From Capitella teleta (Eukaryota; Annelida; Polychaeta; Capitellidae), in NCBI GenBank assembly GCA_000328365.1, contig KB306977.1, positions 95,918-159,917 on the forward strand: a DNA stretch of 64,000 bases. Direction: 5' to 3'. This document shows, in pieces, positions 11,201 through 23,800 of this stretch (position 1 is the first letter of the stretch; each line of letters opens with the position of its first letter). The notes beneath the pieces were generated by a model, which saw only the letters and a program-made list of their open reading frames with translations, did no database searches and had not been told where the DNA came from. The position numbers and the translations under genes were made by a program.

Positions 11201-14200
11201 TGGCGAGCTTTTATTTTTTGTATCTTTTTATTTTTTTCCCTCTCGTTTGAATCGGTGGGCGGAATAATAATGACCCCGCGAACATCTTTGAACACGGGCA
11301 AAGGTCAAGGTTGCTATGCACTCCAGCATGAAAGCCTAAGTGCATTATAATCATGGGCACGTCTTGCGTTAACGATTAATCGCTATCATAACGTTGTTCT
11401 ATCATCGTAATTTAAACTGCTGGCGCCACCGCACGAAATAACACCTCAGCTTCAGCGCTATGCACGCCTTGGCAACGGACGCCTTGGCAACAGACGCCTT
11501 GGCAACAGACGCCTTGACGCCTTGGCAACAGACGCCTTGGCAACATACGTTCAATGGGAAATTAACGTTAGGTTTTATCGTTTGTTGAGGAAAACAGTTC
11601 CTCAACAGAACCTTATCCAAATTATCTAAATTATAGTAAATCTGGCTCAGAGCGCTTATGACAATTAAGTCGGTGGTCACGTGACCTCGGACTCCGGAGA
11701 AGACTTGTTATTTGTGAATAAACTTATCGGTTCGCATCCATTGTGTTTCCATGGTGACGAAAAGAGAAGGACGCAATTTTTGATAAAATTGTGAAATTAT
11801 TACGTCAGATTTGAGTTCTGGAAGTGAAAACTATAAAATCTGTATTCCTCTTCTATCAATTAAGAACATTTGGATACTAAATTTATCCCTGGATCATGTT
11901 CTGGCGCTGCTCAGTGGTGACAAGGCTACAAGTCATACTCATCACCAGTCTCATTGTAATGCAAAGATGGAATGAAAAACTCACGCAAGGCAAGAACTGA
12001 TTGCTCTCAGAGATCAGAATGTGAAAACCACTACTGAAAAAAAGAACTTCTTCTGCTGCTTCAAGAACTTTCATTCCTTCATCAATTATTTCTTGAGGCC
12101 ATGCAACACATCCCTTCGGGCATTAAATGTTTATCTTATCTTATTATATACTCTCTTTTATACTTTGATCTATCCAATACGATAATTGTGATTTTGCGAG
12201 CCTTACCTGCTTGCAAACAGTTTTACACAATTTCCTCTTCGAAGTTACCTAAAAGCTGTTACGGTATCCGAAAGTCGACTACATGTAGTAACCTTCATTA
12301 ACAGAGGAGCGCAAACTTGCTTTCTGGGCGCCATTTTGGACCCAGAAATCTGAGCCCTTTAAACATGAACAAATCTTAATAAACATGAACAAATCTTAAT
12401 AAACATGAACAAATCTTAACGATTAATTGCGACATCTCGGTTCAAAGGGGATTTGCCATGAAGTGTAAATCGCTGGGCGCGTGGCGTTGCTCAGTGCATT
12501 AAGGCAGCAATATGCCCCTAGCACTTTGACGCGAATGACGCTCAAAACATCCGAGTGAAGAGCGACCATGCCTCCGTGTAAGCGTCCTGCTCCGACAGCC
12601 ACCATGGTGAAACGATACATGTGAGATTGCCACGGAAATATAATCAATCGACCGCTGTCGATTCGTTACATGTCCTTCTCGGGAGTCGGTGGCGGAGAGC
12701 GTGTGGTTTTTGCTCATTTTGTTGTCAGCGAGTATCATAATTGGATTTGCGTCGAGGAACCGCTCCGCATCTGTCCGTTTCGCTTCAACGCTCAGCAGCG
12801 CTTCAATTGAGCGTGATATTTATTCGCGCTTGGGTGATTCCATTGAAGATGTTCGCGATGATTGGGACATGATCAGCTCTATTTGGANNNNNNNNNNNNN
12901 NNNNNNNNNNNNNNNNNNNNNNNNNNNNNNNNNNNNNTGGGATCTTCGCCATCATGTATCGACGGTGAGTTTATCCTGTCGGCGTGTTTGCTATTGTGCA
13001 TAGATTGCCATTCTATGAATGTGAGCAACATGGCTCAGTCGCTTCCTATAATTTCTAGGCTATTGACCACGTGTCATCTCGCGTCGACTTTTACGCTGAT
13101 AACTGCGGTTTTTATTACATGGTTCGCCGTTTACGAAGAAACTATGACGTCATAGTATGATAGTATTGATAACTGGTATGGCGTAAGGTTAATTGTTGTT
13201 TTTTGGCCGACGAGTTGTCAATCTTATCGCTTTCTTTCTCTTTAATTGTTACGTTTATTTGCGTAATATTGTGAGTTCGTGTACTGTAATTGACTAGTTA
13301 AGGATTGTAGATTATATTACTTGAATTGTCATTAACCCTGTGCTATGAAAATGTATTCGTTATCTGGTTTACGGTTGATATGGATTTTATATTATATATA
13401 AATATACATAATATAACCAGCGTCTGCTGAAGAGAAAGAAAGGGATGTCTAGAATATAAGTGAGACCACTCGCGCCGAAACCCGCACGAAGTCGCATTGT
13501 CATATTTTCAGGTTTTAATGCCTTCTAATGGCTGATGCAAATCCATTCAGTTTGATGCTAGAATTATCTAAATCCGAGCAGTAGTTCGAAAGTTACAGCC
13601 GGTTTACGGGTCAAGCCCACACGTAATTGAAGATGCGAAACAATATGCTGAATTATACACAGAATTATAAGAACTAATTGGTCACAGACTGACATGATTC
13701 TTGTATGTGAGGAAAGAGGAGATAATTTTCTTTATTTTGCCATCAAAACATGAAAATCAACATTTTGAACCCATCTGACCTCTCAAGGCTTGTTTCTCGG
13801 AAATATGCTTAGCGACTCAGTGCGAATTTCGGCGCAAGGGGTCACATATATTAAAGATTTATTACATGCGCAAGTATTGATAATATTGTTCAGTTAATCA
13901 ATCTTAATCAGATTGTGGTTTATTGATCTACAGATCGATATATGAATTATAAAATGAACAAAAGTTATCAGGCCTCAAAATTGAAGATGAAAATTTTAAT
14001 TAAAGACATGAAAATGATATCAAGTTGAGCAGAATTGCAAAATATTGTAACATGGGTGAATTATTATCATTATTTCATCTCTGAAAGTATTTGTACTGAG
14101 TCAAAATTAAAATTTGAAAATTCTTTCCCATTTCTATTCAACACAAATATGAAATGCATTCACACGGAGAAAAATGATCAGACTTCAAGAGTCCCCATGA

Positions 14201-14821
14201 TTGTGCCAATGAATATTGATTACAATTAATTTCACAATGTATAATTAACATCTTGAAGTAAAGATAAATATAAATACAACTAAAATGGAAGCAATGATTT
14301 AAGATAAGGCTCTGCAATTACAATTGACCTACAGGTTGCATGTTTGTTATTAATTAATTCTCTCCTTTGGCATACGACTGTAGACCTGTATGATATTTTT
14401 ATAATCATAAATCCCATAATATATATGTGCCTTGAACCCTCGTGCAATCAATATACATTGTCACATAACCGCTAATTAAAGTATTAAGATATGTCTAGCA
14501 TTATCACAGCGGTGATGATATGCTAGCTACGATTATATTAGGTCACCTGTGCAATTGCATTTTCAAATATGCATATTGTGATCGAGTTCTCTCTGCATAT
14601 TGATCGGAGTGTATTGTTTACCTGTTAATTAGGTCAGTCAGGTGATTAGTTTAATCAAAGTGTTTGTGGCCAGCTGTGTTGCTGGAACGTGCAGCTGCGA
14701 GTGAGATAATAATATTGTATTGTGAGCTCTGGAATTTATATGTAATAATTAAATAATATATTCATTGCTGGATGCTTCACATAAATTTATGTTAACTCAC
14801 AACATCCATGCACTCGTTTTT

Positions 14822-14857
<36 letters not shown>

Positions 14858-17800
14858 CTATAAATAGTTTTGCTTTTTGTTCATTTGCTTCTTAATGTTT
14901 CTCTAACTTCGGACTTCTTACATAATTTCATGCATGGAATTCATGACTTTTGGTAACTTAGGCTTCCAATATCGCATGGGGTATTAAATTAAATAAACAA
15001 TTATTTTTATCATAAGGTTAAGTTAGTTTAATGGACTATTGATTCAATTTGATTGGCAATAATTGATTAATAATATAAGAGATAAAAATGCCGAGGTAGT
15101 CTTTTCCTTTATTCCTTTCTTTATCATACATGTACCAGCCTACATGTTGAATTGATATTGCTGTCATTTTCAAAAAGTCAATAATTCTTTGCACTAGTTG
15201 ACCTGCTTTATGCTAGGCTACGGGTATGGCTGTCTCTACAGTATGCAGACGTCATGTGACCTGTCTCACCCATGCAGCTTATCTCACTGATAAGGTTTTG
15301 GCCAGTGAGGGTAAATGCGATATCACATCATGTAACACCTTCATCATTAATCCCATCCCCTCTCGTCCTACGGTTGACCGTTAAAACCATAAAGTCTTAC
15401 GTCGGTTACTCTTTTTATTCTGCAGCGACATGCGGAGTGTGAGCAACATCCTCGCGGGAGAATTCTTGGTCGATGTGCACCGCATCTGCAGTGAAAGTCC
15501 CGAGGAGGACGTCTCCGTCCTCAGGGGATACTTGCTCCTGGGAAGAGGGGGGGTCATTCTCAGGGTGCTCAACACGATCGGAGTCGAGGTGAGAATGAAG
15601 TGCAGCTTTTGAAGTGCTTGTAATTTATTTTACTCCTCTTAGCAATTATCATGTTCGAAAGAACTGGGTGACTTACTGATGACACTTCTGCCTCTCTGCT
15701 TAAAGTTCCCAAAATCTGCCAATGAAGCAGATGGTTGGAAAGGTTAGCCGCGTTGTGGTTTGCGCAGTTTTGCTGATTATTTTATTTTCAAACAGACGTT
15801 CAGTTCACCAATATGGACGTCTGCTTCAATCATTTGCCGTTTGTGGCGCAATCGCCCGCTTCGAGGAAAATCAAATATCCCGCGCTCTCCGAAGTCCCTT
15901 CGAGGTTTCGGCCCAACGCGGGCAGTGGCACCAGGTGGTCAGCTCACACACCACGAGCGCTGTCACGGAACGCGTCTCACCAACGAAACTCAGCGCAAGG
16001 GGCAAGAGGAGATCCGTCGAGTTCTCTCTCCGATTCAGACGACGAACAATCTCCGCCAACACCCACATTCCACGCGACCAAACACCGGAGAACTTTCATC
16101 ACTCCGATGCTGATGCATAGCTCTCGCTTGAATCTAGGCGTGTACCCTGGTCTTTTGAAGAAAGGGGCAGACATTGCATCATCCGACGACGAGGAAGAAA
16201 CTCCGTGTTCCCCTCTGCAACCCATGGAACTGGGTCTACTCCTGCTCAAGATTTTACGCGATTTATGCTTTGACGATCAGCCTCACGTTGGCAACGATAG
16301 CTCGGTGTCTGTGGCTATTCTCCCGCATTTGGCTCAACTTCTGCTCAGCTTGGATGCAGAGATTGAGAGCCTTGATGGCTCAAGTAATCAAGGCTGGGTT
16401 CTCGAGGATTTCCGCTTGCTCCAGCGTTATGCGGTACGTGTGTTCATGACGATGGCCGCTCAGGTCAGTCTTCAGTCGCACGGCATCACTCTGCTGCACT
16501 CAAACGGTGCACTTAACGACCTTTTTAATCTCGCCTGGGGTTTGGTGCGGTCAGTGCATATAGAAAGCTTAGGAGACTCGAGCGGCGTGACTCCAGAAGT
16601 TGTGAGTCAGCTGCTGTTAGCGCAAGACGTGCTTCACGGCTCCTGGCTCCTGCTCATCGCGGTCTTTGCCAGCATTCCCCTCAACCCCTCAGTGCTGAAT
16701 ACTTCACTGAAACTCTTCCACGTTGTCTTACACATGCGTGGCTTGGAGCTGATGGAAGCACTTCTCTTGCGGCTGGAGATCCTAGCGGGGTCAGTTGGCC
16801 AGGTTGCCAGGGACGCTCTGAGTGGCTTACTCAGCTCTCTAGCTAACGTCATCACTTGCATGAAGAAAGCCAAAGTGGATTACGTACATATGATCAAGTG
16901 CACGAAGCAACGACACCAACGCTGCGACTACAGTCACTACCATCATCATCATCATGACATTGTCGGTCTAGCATTACCCGAGGAAGTTGCGGCAACGGAC
17001 ACGTACAGTGTTGTTGATATGAAAGGTTTACCCGAGAACTCCCAGCCATGTGGAGTGGCTGTCATTTGCAGATTCCTGCTTCTCCTGCAGCAGAGAGCCG
17101 TATCAAAAACTCTGAAGCTTCGCATCCTCGGTTGCCTGGAAGAGGGCGGAGCTTGCTGCTGCGTGGCCCCAGCGCAAATTCTGCATCTTCTCTTGGAGGG
17201 CTTGACGACGCAAACGCATGCCGTGCGCAGCTTCACGCTGTCTGTGTTGATGAAGATGTTGCTGCAACAGTGTGGAGGAGGCTCTGAGGCTGATGACCTC
17301 CTGCTCATACAGAGCCAGGTCTGCCACATTTGCCATGAGGACAACCCTCCCCCGCTAGCTGCACTCGCTTCCTGCGAGCCAACCAACCGCGTTGTTCCGA
17401 TTGAGACGTCCGACAGAGCTGTGTCTAGTGTACAAGGTGATGCGTGCAACCCTAGGTGGCGCTGCTTGCGTCAGTTGCAGCCTCTGGTGCTGGAATCGGA
17501 CGAGTTGATCAGCGCTCAGGTCATCAGCTACGCACTACGCCTGGTCAGCAACGGGTGCTGTGCTCTGAGGCAGGAGCTTTTTCTCTGCGTTTTCTTGCCC
17601 ATCTTCCAAGCCACTCATCTGCTTGTGGTCGCTGCCAATTCCTCAACGCCATCGCTGCATGTCGTGCTGAGCTGCCTCAGCGCTTTGCCAATCCTGCTTC
17701 AAAGCAGACCAGCTTGTGAGCTCTTCCTGAGCGTCGGAGGCGTTCAGCAACTGGGTCAACTTGTGAGGATCGCCAGCCTCCGATCCTGCGTGCTGCGCGT

Positions 17801-20800
17801 CTTCCAGGTGCTCATCATCTTGGAAGAGCGTCAAGAACTTGCCCTGCCCCCGCAAACCGCCCACTTGACCTTTGACCCAGAGAACGAAGGCAGCTCGCTC
17901 TGCCTGAAGGAGTACCTGAGCATGTTCTTCGACCATCTCGGTGTCCGCTCGACGGAAGAATCCGCGAGCAGTGACGACGTTTTCCCCGTCCCCAACGCAG
18001 CTCCGTCGCAAAGCACTGACGAGTTGGCGCGAGATCTGAATAGCAGTCAGCAATCGCTGGCCAAGTACTGCGACCTTTGGGACACCACGAACCAGCTGTT
18101 CACGCAAAGCAAGAGCTTCTCTTCTCACTTTATTCTCAGCGTAGGATTGCAGCTGTGTCAGCAGACTCTAGAAATCGCGCTGACTTCTCTGATTCAGTGC
18201 GAGCATAGGGATTTCTCTTTGACGCTGCTTTTCAGTCGAGATCGAAGCACAGAGCTTGGTTGCTGGTTATCTCTCCTGCAAGCCACTCTCGCTCTATCTC
18301 TCTCCTGTGCTACGACCATCGCGGCTACAAATGGCTACAACCAGGTTTGTTTTTAGTTCTCTTCTTCTTGGTGGTTTTATCAAATGAGTTGACCAAACAG
18401 GAGAACGCAATTACAGTGCCCGGCATTGTGCTAAACGTGGCCGAGCGCTTAATCGCCAGCCGACTTGTCACTGACCCCCAGAACAGCTGTTTGTTGAAGC
18501 TGGTCTGCGACATGCTCTTCCAAACGGCGACCAGACATCGGTCGGCTAGCGATGTCGTCTTCTCTCACACTTTCACGCTTCTGGTGAGTGCTTTCACGCG
18601 AGGGTTCTTGCGATTAATCGTTCCTTCACAGCATCTTCGTGGAGAGGACGTTCCATGCGACAGAGATGTCCAAGAACTCAGTGACCCCAGCAGTGCTCGT
18701 GATACGGAGACTTGTGTAACGGAACAGGGCTACGAAGCAGACAGCGAGGTCACTGATTTCACTGAGGACCTCGGGAGAGGTCTGTGGTAGCGCACATTTT
18801 TTTTTTTTTTTACCATTGATCTTCTTTTTTTTCTCCTCACAGGTTCAAAGGGGAGAAGGAAGCCGGTCGCAAAGAAACGTCCCCCTCGTAAAAGCCTCCT
18901 CAACGCCATACTGTACCCAGAGCTCATCCGCCTTGCCCTAGATCTGATCATCGAGTACACGCAGTACGTGACCTCAGTCACGACTGAGAACGCAGTCGTA
19001 CTGCACGTCTTGCTTCGCGTCCTGTCTCTCGCTAAATCGAGTGATGAGAACTCGGCCGCTCTGTATACGCAGGTCAGCATGCGTTTCGCGGAAGTTTTTG
19101 TTTTAATTTATCGGCAAATTATCTTCAGGATTTAATCCGAGTCCTACTCACGGGGTTCAGGTCAACGCTTGCATCAAAAGACGATGAACGCCAAGGTACG
19201 TACCGGGCCACACGGGACTGTGTGACATGGGTTTTTGTTTTTCTAGTTGAGAAGCGGTTGGTTCTGAGCATCTTTGAAACCATCTCGCGACAGCAGTTCT
19301 CAGCTCATGAATTGCGACAATACCTCGATTTATTCAAAGAAGACAATGTCTGTTATGTAAGCGTGAATTTTTGTTATCAATTCATCGTTTTAAATCAACG
19401 CGCTTTCAGGACGGTTTGCTTTCTTCCCTCATCAACCTGAGTCGCTCGTTTAAATGCCAACCCAGTCACGTGATCAAATTCCCCATCAGATCAACCAGCG
19501 CCATCTGTGACCTTGAACTGTCTGTTCGTTCGCTGGACGATGGCGTTCTGACCGCGTCCATTCGGCCCGTGTCCGACGCCAGCAGTCGTCATCCCACCCT
19601 CAGCGTGTCATCATCCAGAGCTCCGCGCTTGGCGGGACTCTCCGTCGATCCCATGACGGACTCGGTCGACAGCATTGCCGCTCAGAGCATGGAAGGCAGC
19701 TCCGCCCAGTGCCCTGCCAATCTGGCTCCCTTGCAGGTCCCCCTGAGGGAAAACACCCTCTGGCCAACCAACCAACGAGGCTTCAGCATCTGTTTCTGGA
19801 TGCTTATTGAGGGAGCAAAAGTGCCTCAGGGTCACGAAGAAAGGCCGACGCCCTTTTCACAGATGCTGGCTGAAAACACTGCTGAGCATGGTCGGTTGCG
19901 TTACTTTGCGTGATTTTGTCGAGCAAGTTGTTATGTCACAGGTGAAGGTCATCCAGGGTTACCAGCCAAACTGAAAGCCACGCTGCGTCGAACGCTAGCC
20001 AACTGCCACTGGTCTGATAACTGCCTGCATCTGGTTTCCGTTGGCAACAACGAGCTCATGTTAGAAGTGTGGACGGACCCTGTGATTCCTAACCTCATTT
20101 TCCGGTTAGTTTCTCTGGTTTGTTAATTGATTAATTAATTATCTGTTTTAATATAACAAGATTGGTGACGCACAGTCGAGGAGAGGAGAAAGTCCTGAAT
20201 GAGGTTTCCATGGCAACTCGTCTCCTGCCTGATACTTGGCAGCATCTCTCCATTGCATTCAGCGAGCGAGTGAAAGAAGGCCGAACCAACCACGCAGTGG
20301 TCTGCTGTTCACCAGCCGATTAATTCTGCTGATTAAATCGCTCTCTTCCAGATCACCACGATTATTGACGGATGTTTCCAGAAGGACACCAATCTGGATT
20401 ACTCCTTGAGTCACGTTATCCGAAGCAATCCGTCACCCGAGAGTCAGTTGTTCTTGGGTCACGCTATCACTGATCGTGTCCCGTCAACATCCTGGCAGCT
20501 AGGGAACCTCATGCTGTTTCGCGGTATGCTGTTTTTGCAATTTTCATCCCTTCTCCCTGCACTCCTCTCTCCGTTTTGTCTTTCCGTACATGCTGTGTAT
20601 TTAGTTTCTCTCACTGAAATTCTGCCAGATTGCAAATTGAGCAAACACGCCAGCTTCCACATCTACGCCCTCGGTCCGGATTGCTTGAGTCTGACGCAAG
20701 CGGACTGCAGTGAAACTCCAGCGGAATACTGTCACCTGATCACCGAAGACCTCATCCAGCACTCGGGACTGAGTCACGATATCTTCACCGGCAGTCACGC

Positions 20801-23800
20801 CATCTACATGCAGCACTTGCGCGTCAGTCATTCCCCCGTGATTATTTCATCTTTTATCGGTTGCTCCCTCTTCAGGACAACTTAGTGCTGGTGTACCATC
20901 CGAAGGACCCTACCTCGTTCCACATGTACCACAGACCGTCGCCCTTCCGCTCGCAAACCACGCTGAAGAGCATTCTCACCGCAAAAGACGACGCTGGTCT
21001 GAGCAACACGGTCCCTGTTTGCAGTCCGCTGCTCAGGCAACCGACTTCTGTGCCGGCAGCCACCAAGTTAAATCTGATGGCTGTGCATTCATTGACGCAG
21101 CATGGACTTGCCGCTGCTATCGATGAGAATGGAGGCATTGGCGTCTTTCTTTTCCTGTTTGCTCAGGTACGCATCACCTTCTCTGTGTTTCACGCTCAAC
21201 GATCTCTTTGTTTTAAGGTTGTTGACAATTGTCCCGTTGAGCGATACCAATCCGAAGCTCTGCAACTTCTGCTCACTTTGATTCAGAGAGATCCCAGGCA
21301 CGCGCAGAATTTTAGCTCCATGTCCGGATACGCCATGCTTGCTAAAGTGTTGAGGGCAGAGAAGTGCATTCTTGGATTTCAGATGCTCAAAGTGAGTTCT
21401 GTTTGTGGGTCGCGTGTGTTTTTATGTGTTTCTCTTAGGTTCTCTTGGACGCGTGTTTAACACAGCCAATCATTCTCCAGCGTAGAGGGCTTCCTTCTCA
21501 GCAATCCCCTTCCAGCCCCGCTAGCCCCGGAAACACTTTCACAGTCCCACCCGAGGTCAACCCCAGTGACATGTACCTCGACCACAACAGCACAGCACTC
21601 GTCCGCAACGTTAAGCTGATCACTGACGTGCTGCTGGCATGGCGATCATGGGAGCTAGCCGATGCTGAAGTCAAGGAACTGTTATTCCGTGCGCTGGAGG
21701 TTCTCTTGCGACCCCAGCACCCACAGCAGCACTTCAACGTACGTCAGCTCCACCAAGCGGGAGTCGTGAGATTGTTGATCAACATTTGCCTGGAGCGCAT
21801 ACAGGACGCTCGACCGGCACTCTCTCTGCCAATCAGCTCATCGCTGGTTTCCATCGTTCAGCAATTGGTTGGTCGACCTCCTGACCTCCACTCGGTCATC
21901 TTGTTGTGCGATTTTCTTCTGCTTATGCACCCAGCGGCGAGCACTTACGTCTCGCACAATTCCAGCGACTTCTACTTCTCACATCGATGGGGTTCGTTAG
22001 CGAAATATCTTGAGGTGTATTTTGATTTTGCTCGTTTAGCAGCTCAGTCTAAACTCACCGACAGCAGACAGCCATCTCGCAGGATATCCGAATTTGGTTC
22101 ATTTCCCGAGCGCCCTCGTAGTTGCACATCCTCCGGCATCTCAAACGGAGTCCCCCTGCAAACCAGCACGCCAATCTCGAGAAATTACACCCACGTCAAA
22201 GATTCATATCCCAGAATTCCTGGTGAGCACTCCTTGCCTTCCTCTCACTATTGCTTCATCTCTTTTATCATAATTAGTATCGATTCGTCGGGCGAAAAGT
22301 CTGAGTGACGTCAACGACAAATCTGAGCAATTTTCGCGGGTATTCCACGTTGGTGAGGTTGAGCCACGCCCGCTGAGACGAAGCCGCTCCTTCCCGCTGA
22401 TGAGGCCAGCGGAGCACCCTGAAGCATCGACCGACACCACTGCGATGTTCACCGAAACGTTCAATGACAACACACTGATTGCATCACAGATTCCGTCGCC
22501 TCCTGAGCTCCGGTTGAGCGACGAATCTCCGATCGCACCTTTGCTGCTGAATGGTGTCAGTCGTGCATTGAGTCCTCACACGCTCCTAGCCAATCAGCAA
22601 ACAGCACTGATAGTGTATTCGTTAAAGGATGTCCATCTGAAGGTCAATGACCTCTGGGAACCCAGCGAACCCCCCGCTGAAGACGGCAACGACGAGGGAA
22701 GCGTTGTGGTCAGCATTGGGGTGCTTGACCTGCTGACCTCTGTGGTTGGCAAACTGAGCTCCAAGGACCTTGGCACCCTGCACGGTGTCGTGCTGCAATG
22801 GCAGCGATTGGTCATTCTCGTTCACCATCCTTCTGCTAACGTACGTGCTGCCGTCTTAAGGGTGAGTACCGTGCGGCTGTGTTTCCCTTGATGACGCTCT
22901 GTGTTCAGTTGCTTGATGTTTTCCTGCACCAAGCGAGCGCTGATCAGATCAACAATCTCCTCCGGCACGAGTGCTTCCACCTGGTGGCGGCTCAGTTGCA
23001 TCGCCACTTGGCCTCGCAAGAAATCGTGGAAGCCTGCCTCACGATGCTCATGGGGCGACCACAATCTCTCGACGAAGAGTACGTGATTTGATAGCGAGAA
23101 GCCTTTGATTGATCTCTGCGTGCAGTTTGCAGATCCAACTTCTAGCGGAAGTGACATCTGCTCAGCTGCAGATGGTCGTCCCCCTCCTTGCTCTACTCAC
23201 CCCTAGTCTCTATGACATTGCGTTATGTCATAATCTTCTCGGCGTTCTTGCCATCGTGAGCCTCTGGACATTTATCTCTCCGGGAACTGAGATTCTTTCT
23301 CCCCGCACAGCTCTTCAATCAGGTGATGAGTCTCTCCAGAGCCATGATTAATCACGGTTTGGCTGAAGCGCTGTGCAATCTCCTGCATCAGCTCATCGCT
23401 ATGCCTCCGTCTTTCACCGATCTTGGCCACAACGAGAAGTTCATTTTACACTTTGATATTCAATCTTTCTTCCGGAACATTGGTCAGCGCTTGTTCAGGT
23501 TGGTGCTTCTTCTGGTTTAGTTGTATTTTTTTTACCATGTGACTCTTTTGTGTAGTACCAGTGGGGTGTCGTCGTGGCAACAGTTTGAAGAAACCTTCAG
23601 TCTTCTCATCGCTCTGGAATACAAACAAGCGCAAATATATGGTTTGCGTCTTTGAAATTATACGTGTGAAATAAACAGTTTAATTTGGCTTCCTCTCGCT
23701 TTAGGAACATCTTCAGCTGAGTCGTGTCACGTCCGAGAGGTCATCTGCATCTTCCTTCAGGCGACTCTTGACCACGTGTCTGAAAGACTGGACACTCCGG

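Larger units (their letters stand above)
9122..15425. other. 6.3 kb LYST intron with gap and repeats
   Basis: The flanking coding exons join in phase (phase 2 to C-GAC-ATG), so the stretch is best read as one intron. It holds an AT palindromic patch, three short tandem repeats, an assembly gap, a 30-base T run (14825-14854) and a GC-richer patch at 10940-11070 and 12430-13020. A perfect GTCACGTGAC lies at 11676-11685. A nested small gene is possible only around the gap. Confidence 0.6.

Noticed and set aside
14825-14854. Poly-T run as the reverse of a retrocopy poly-A tail
   Set aside because: No upstream gene-like sequence on the minus strand and no target duplication were found. It is treated as a simple repeat.
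15722-16120. Alternative plus-strand frames beside the large LYST exon
   Set aside because: The frame joined to exon 15643-15742 continues with LYST-like sequence. The others are Arg/Ser-rich shadows.
16952-18128. Long minus-strand frames (up to 165 codons) opposite LYST
   Set aside because: They are antisense shadows of a large GC-rich coding exon whose sense frame matches LYST.
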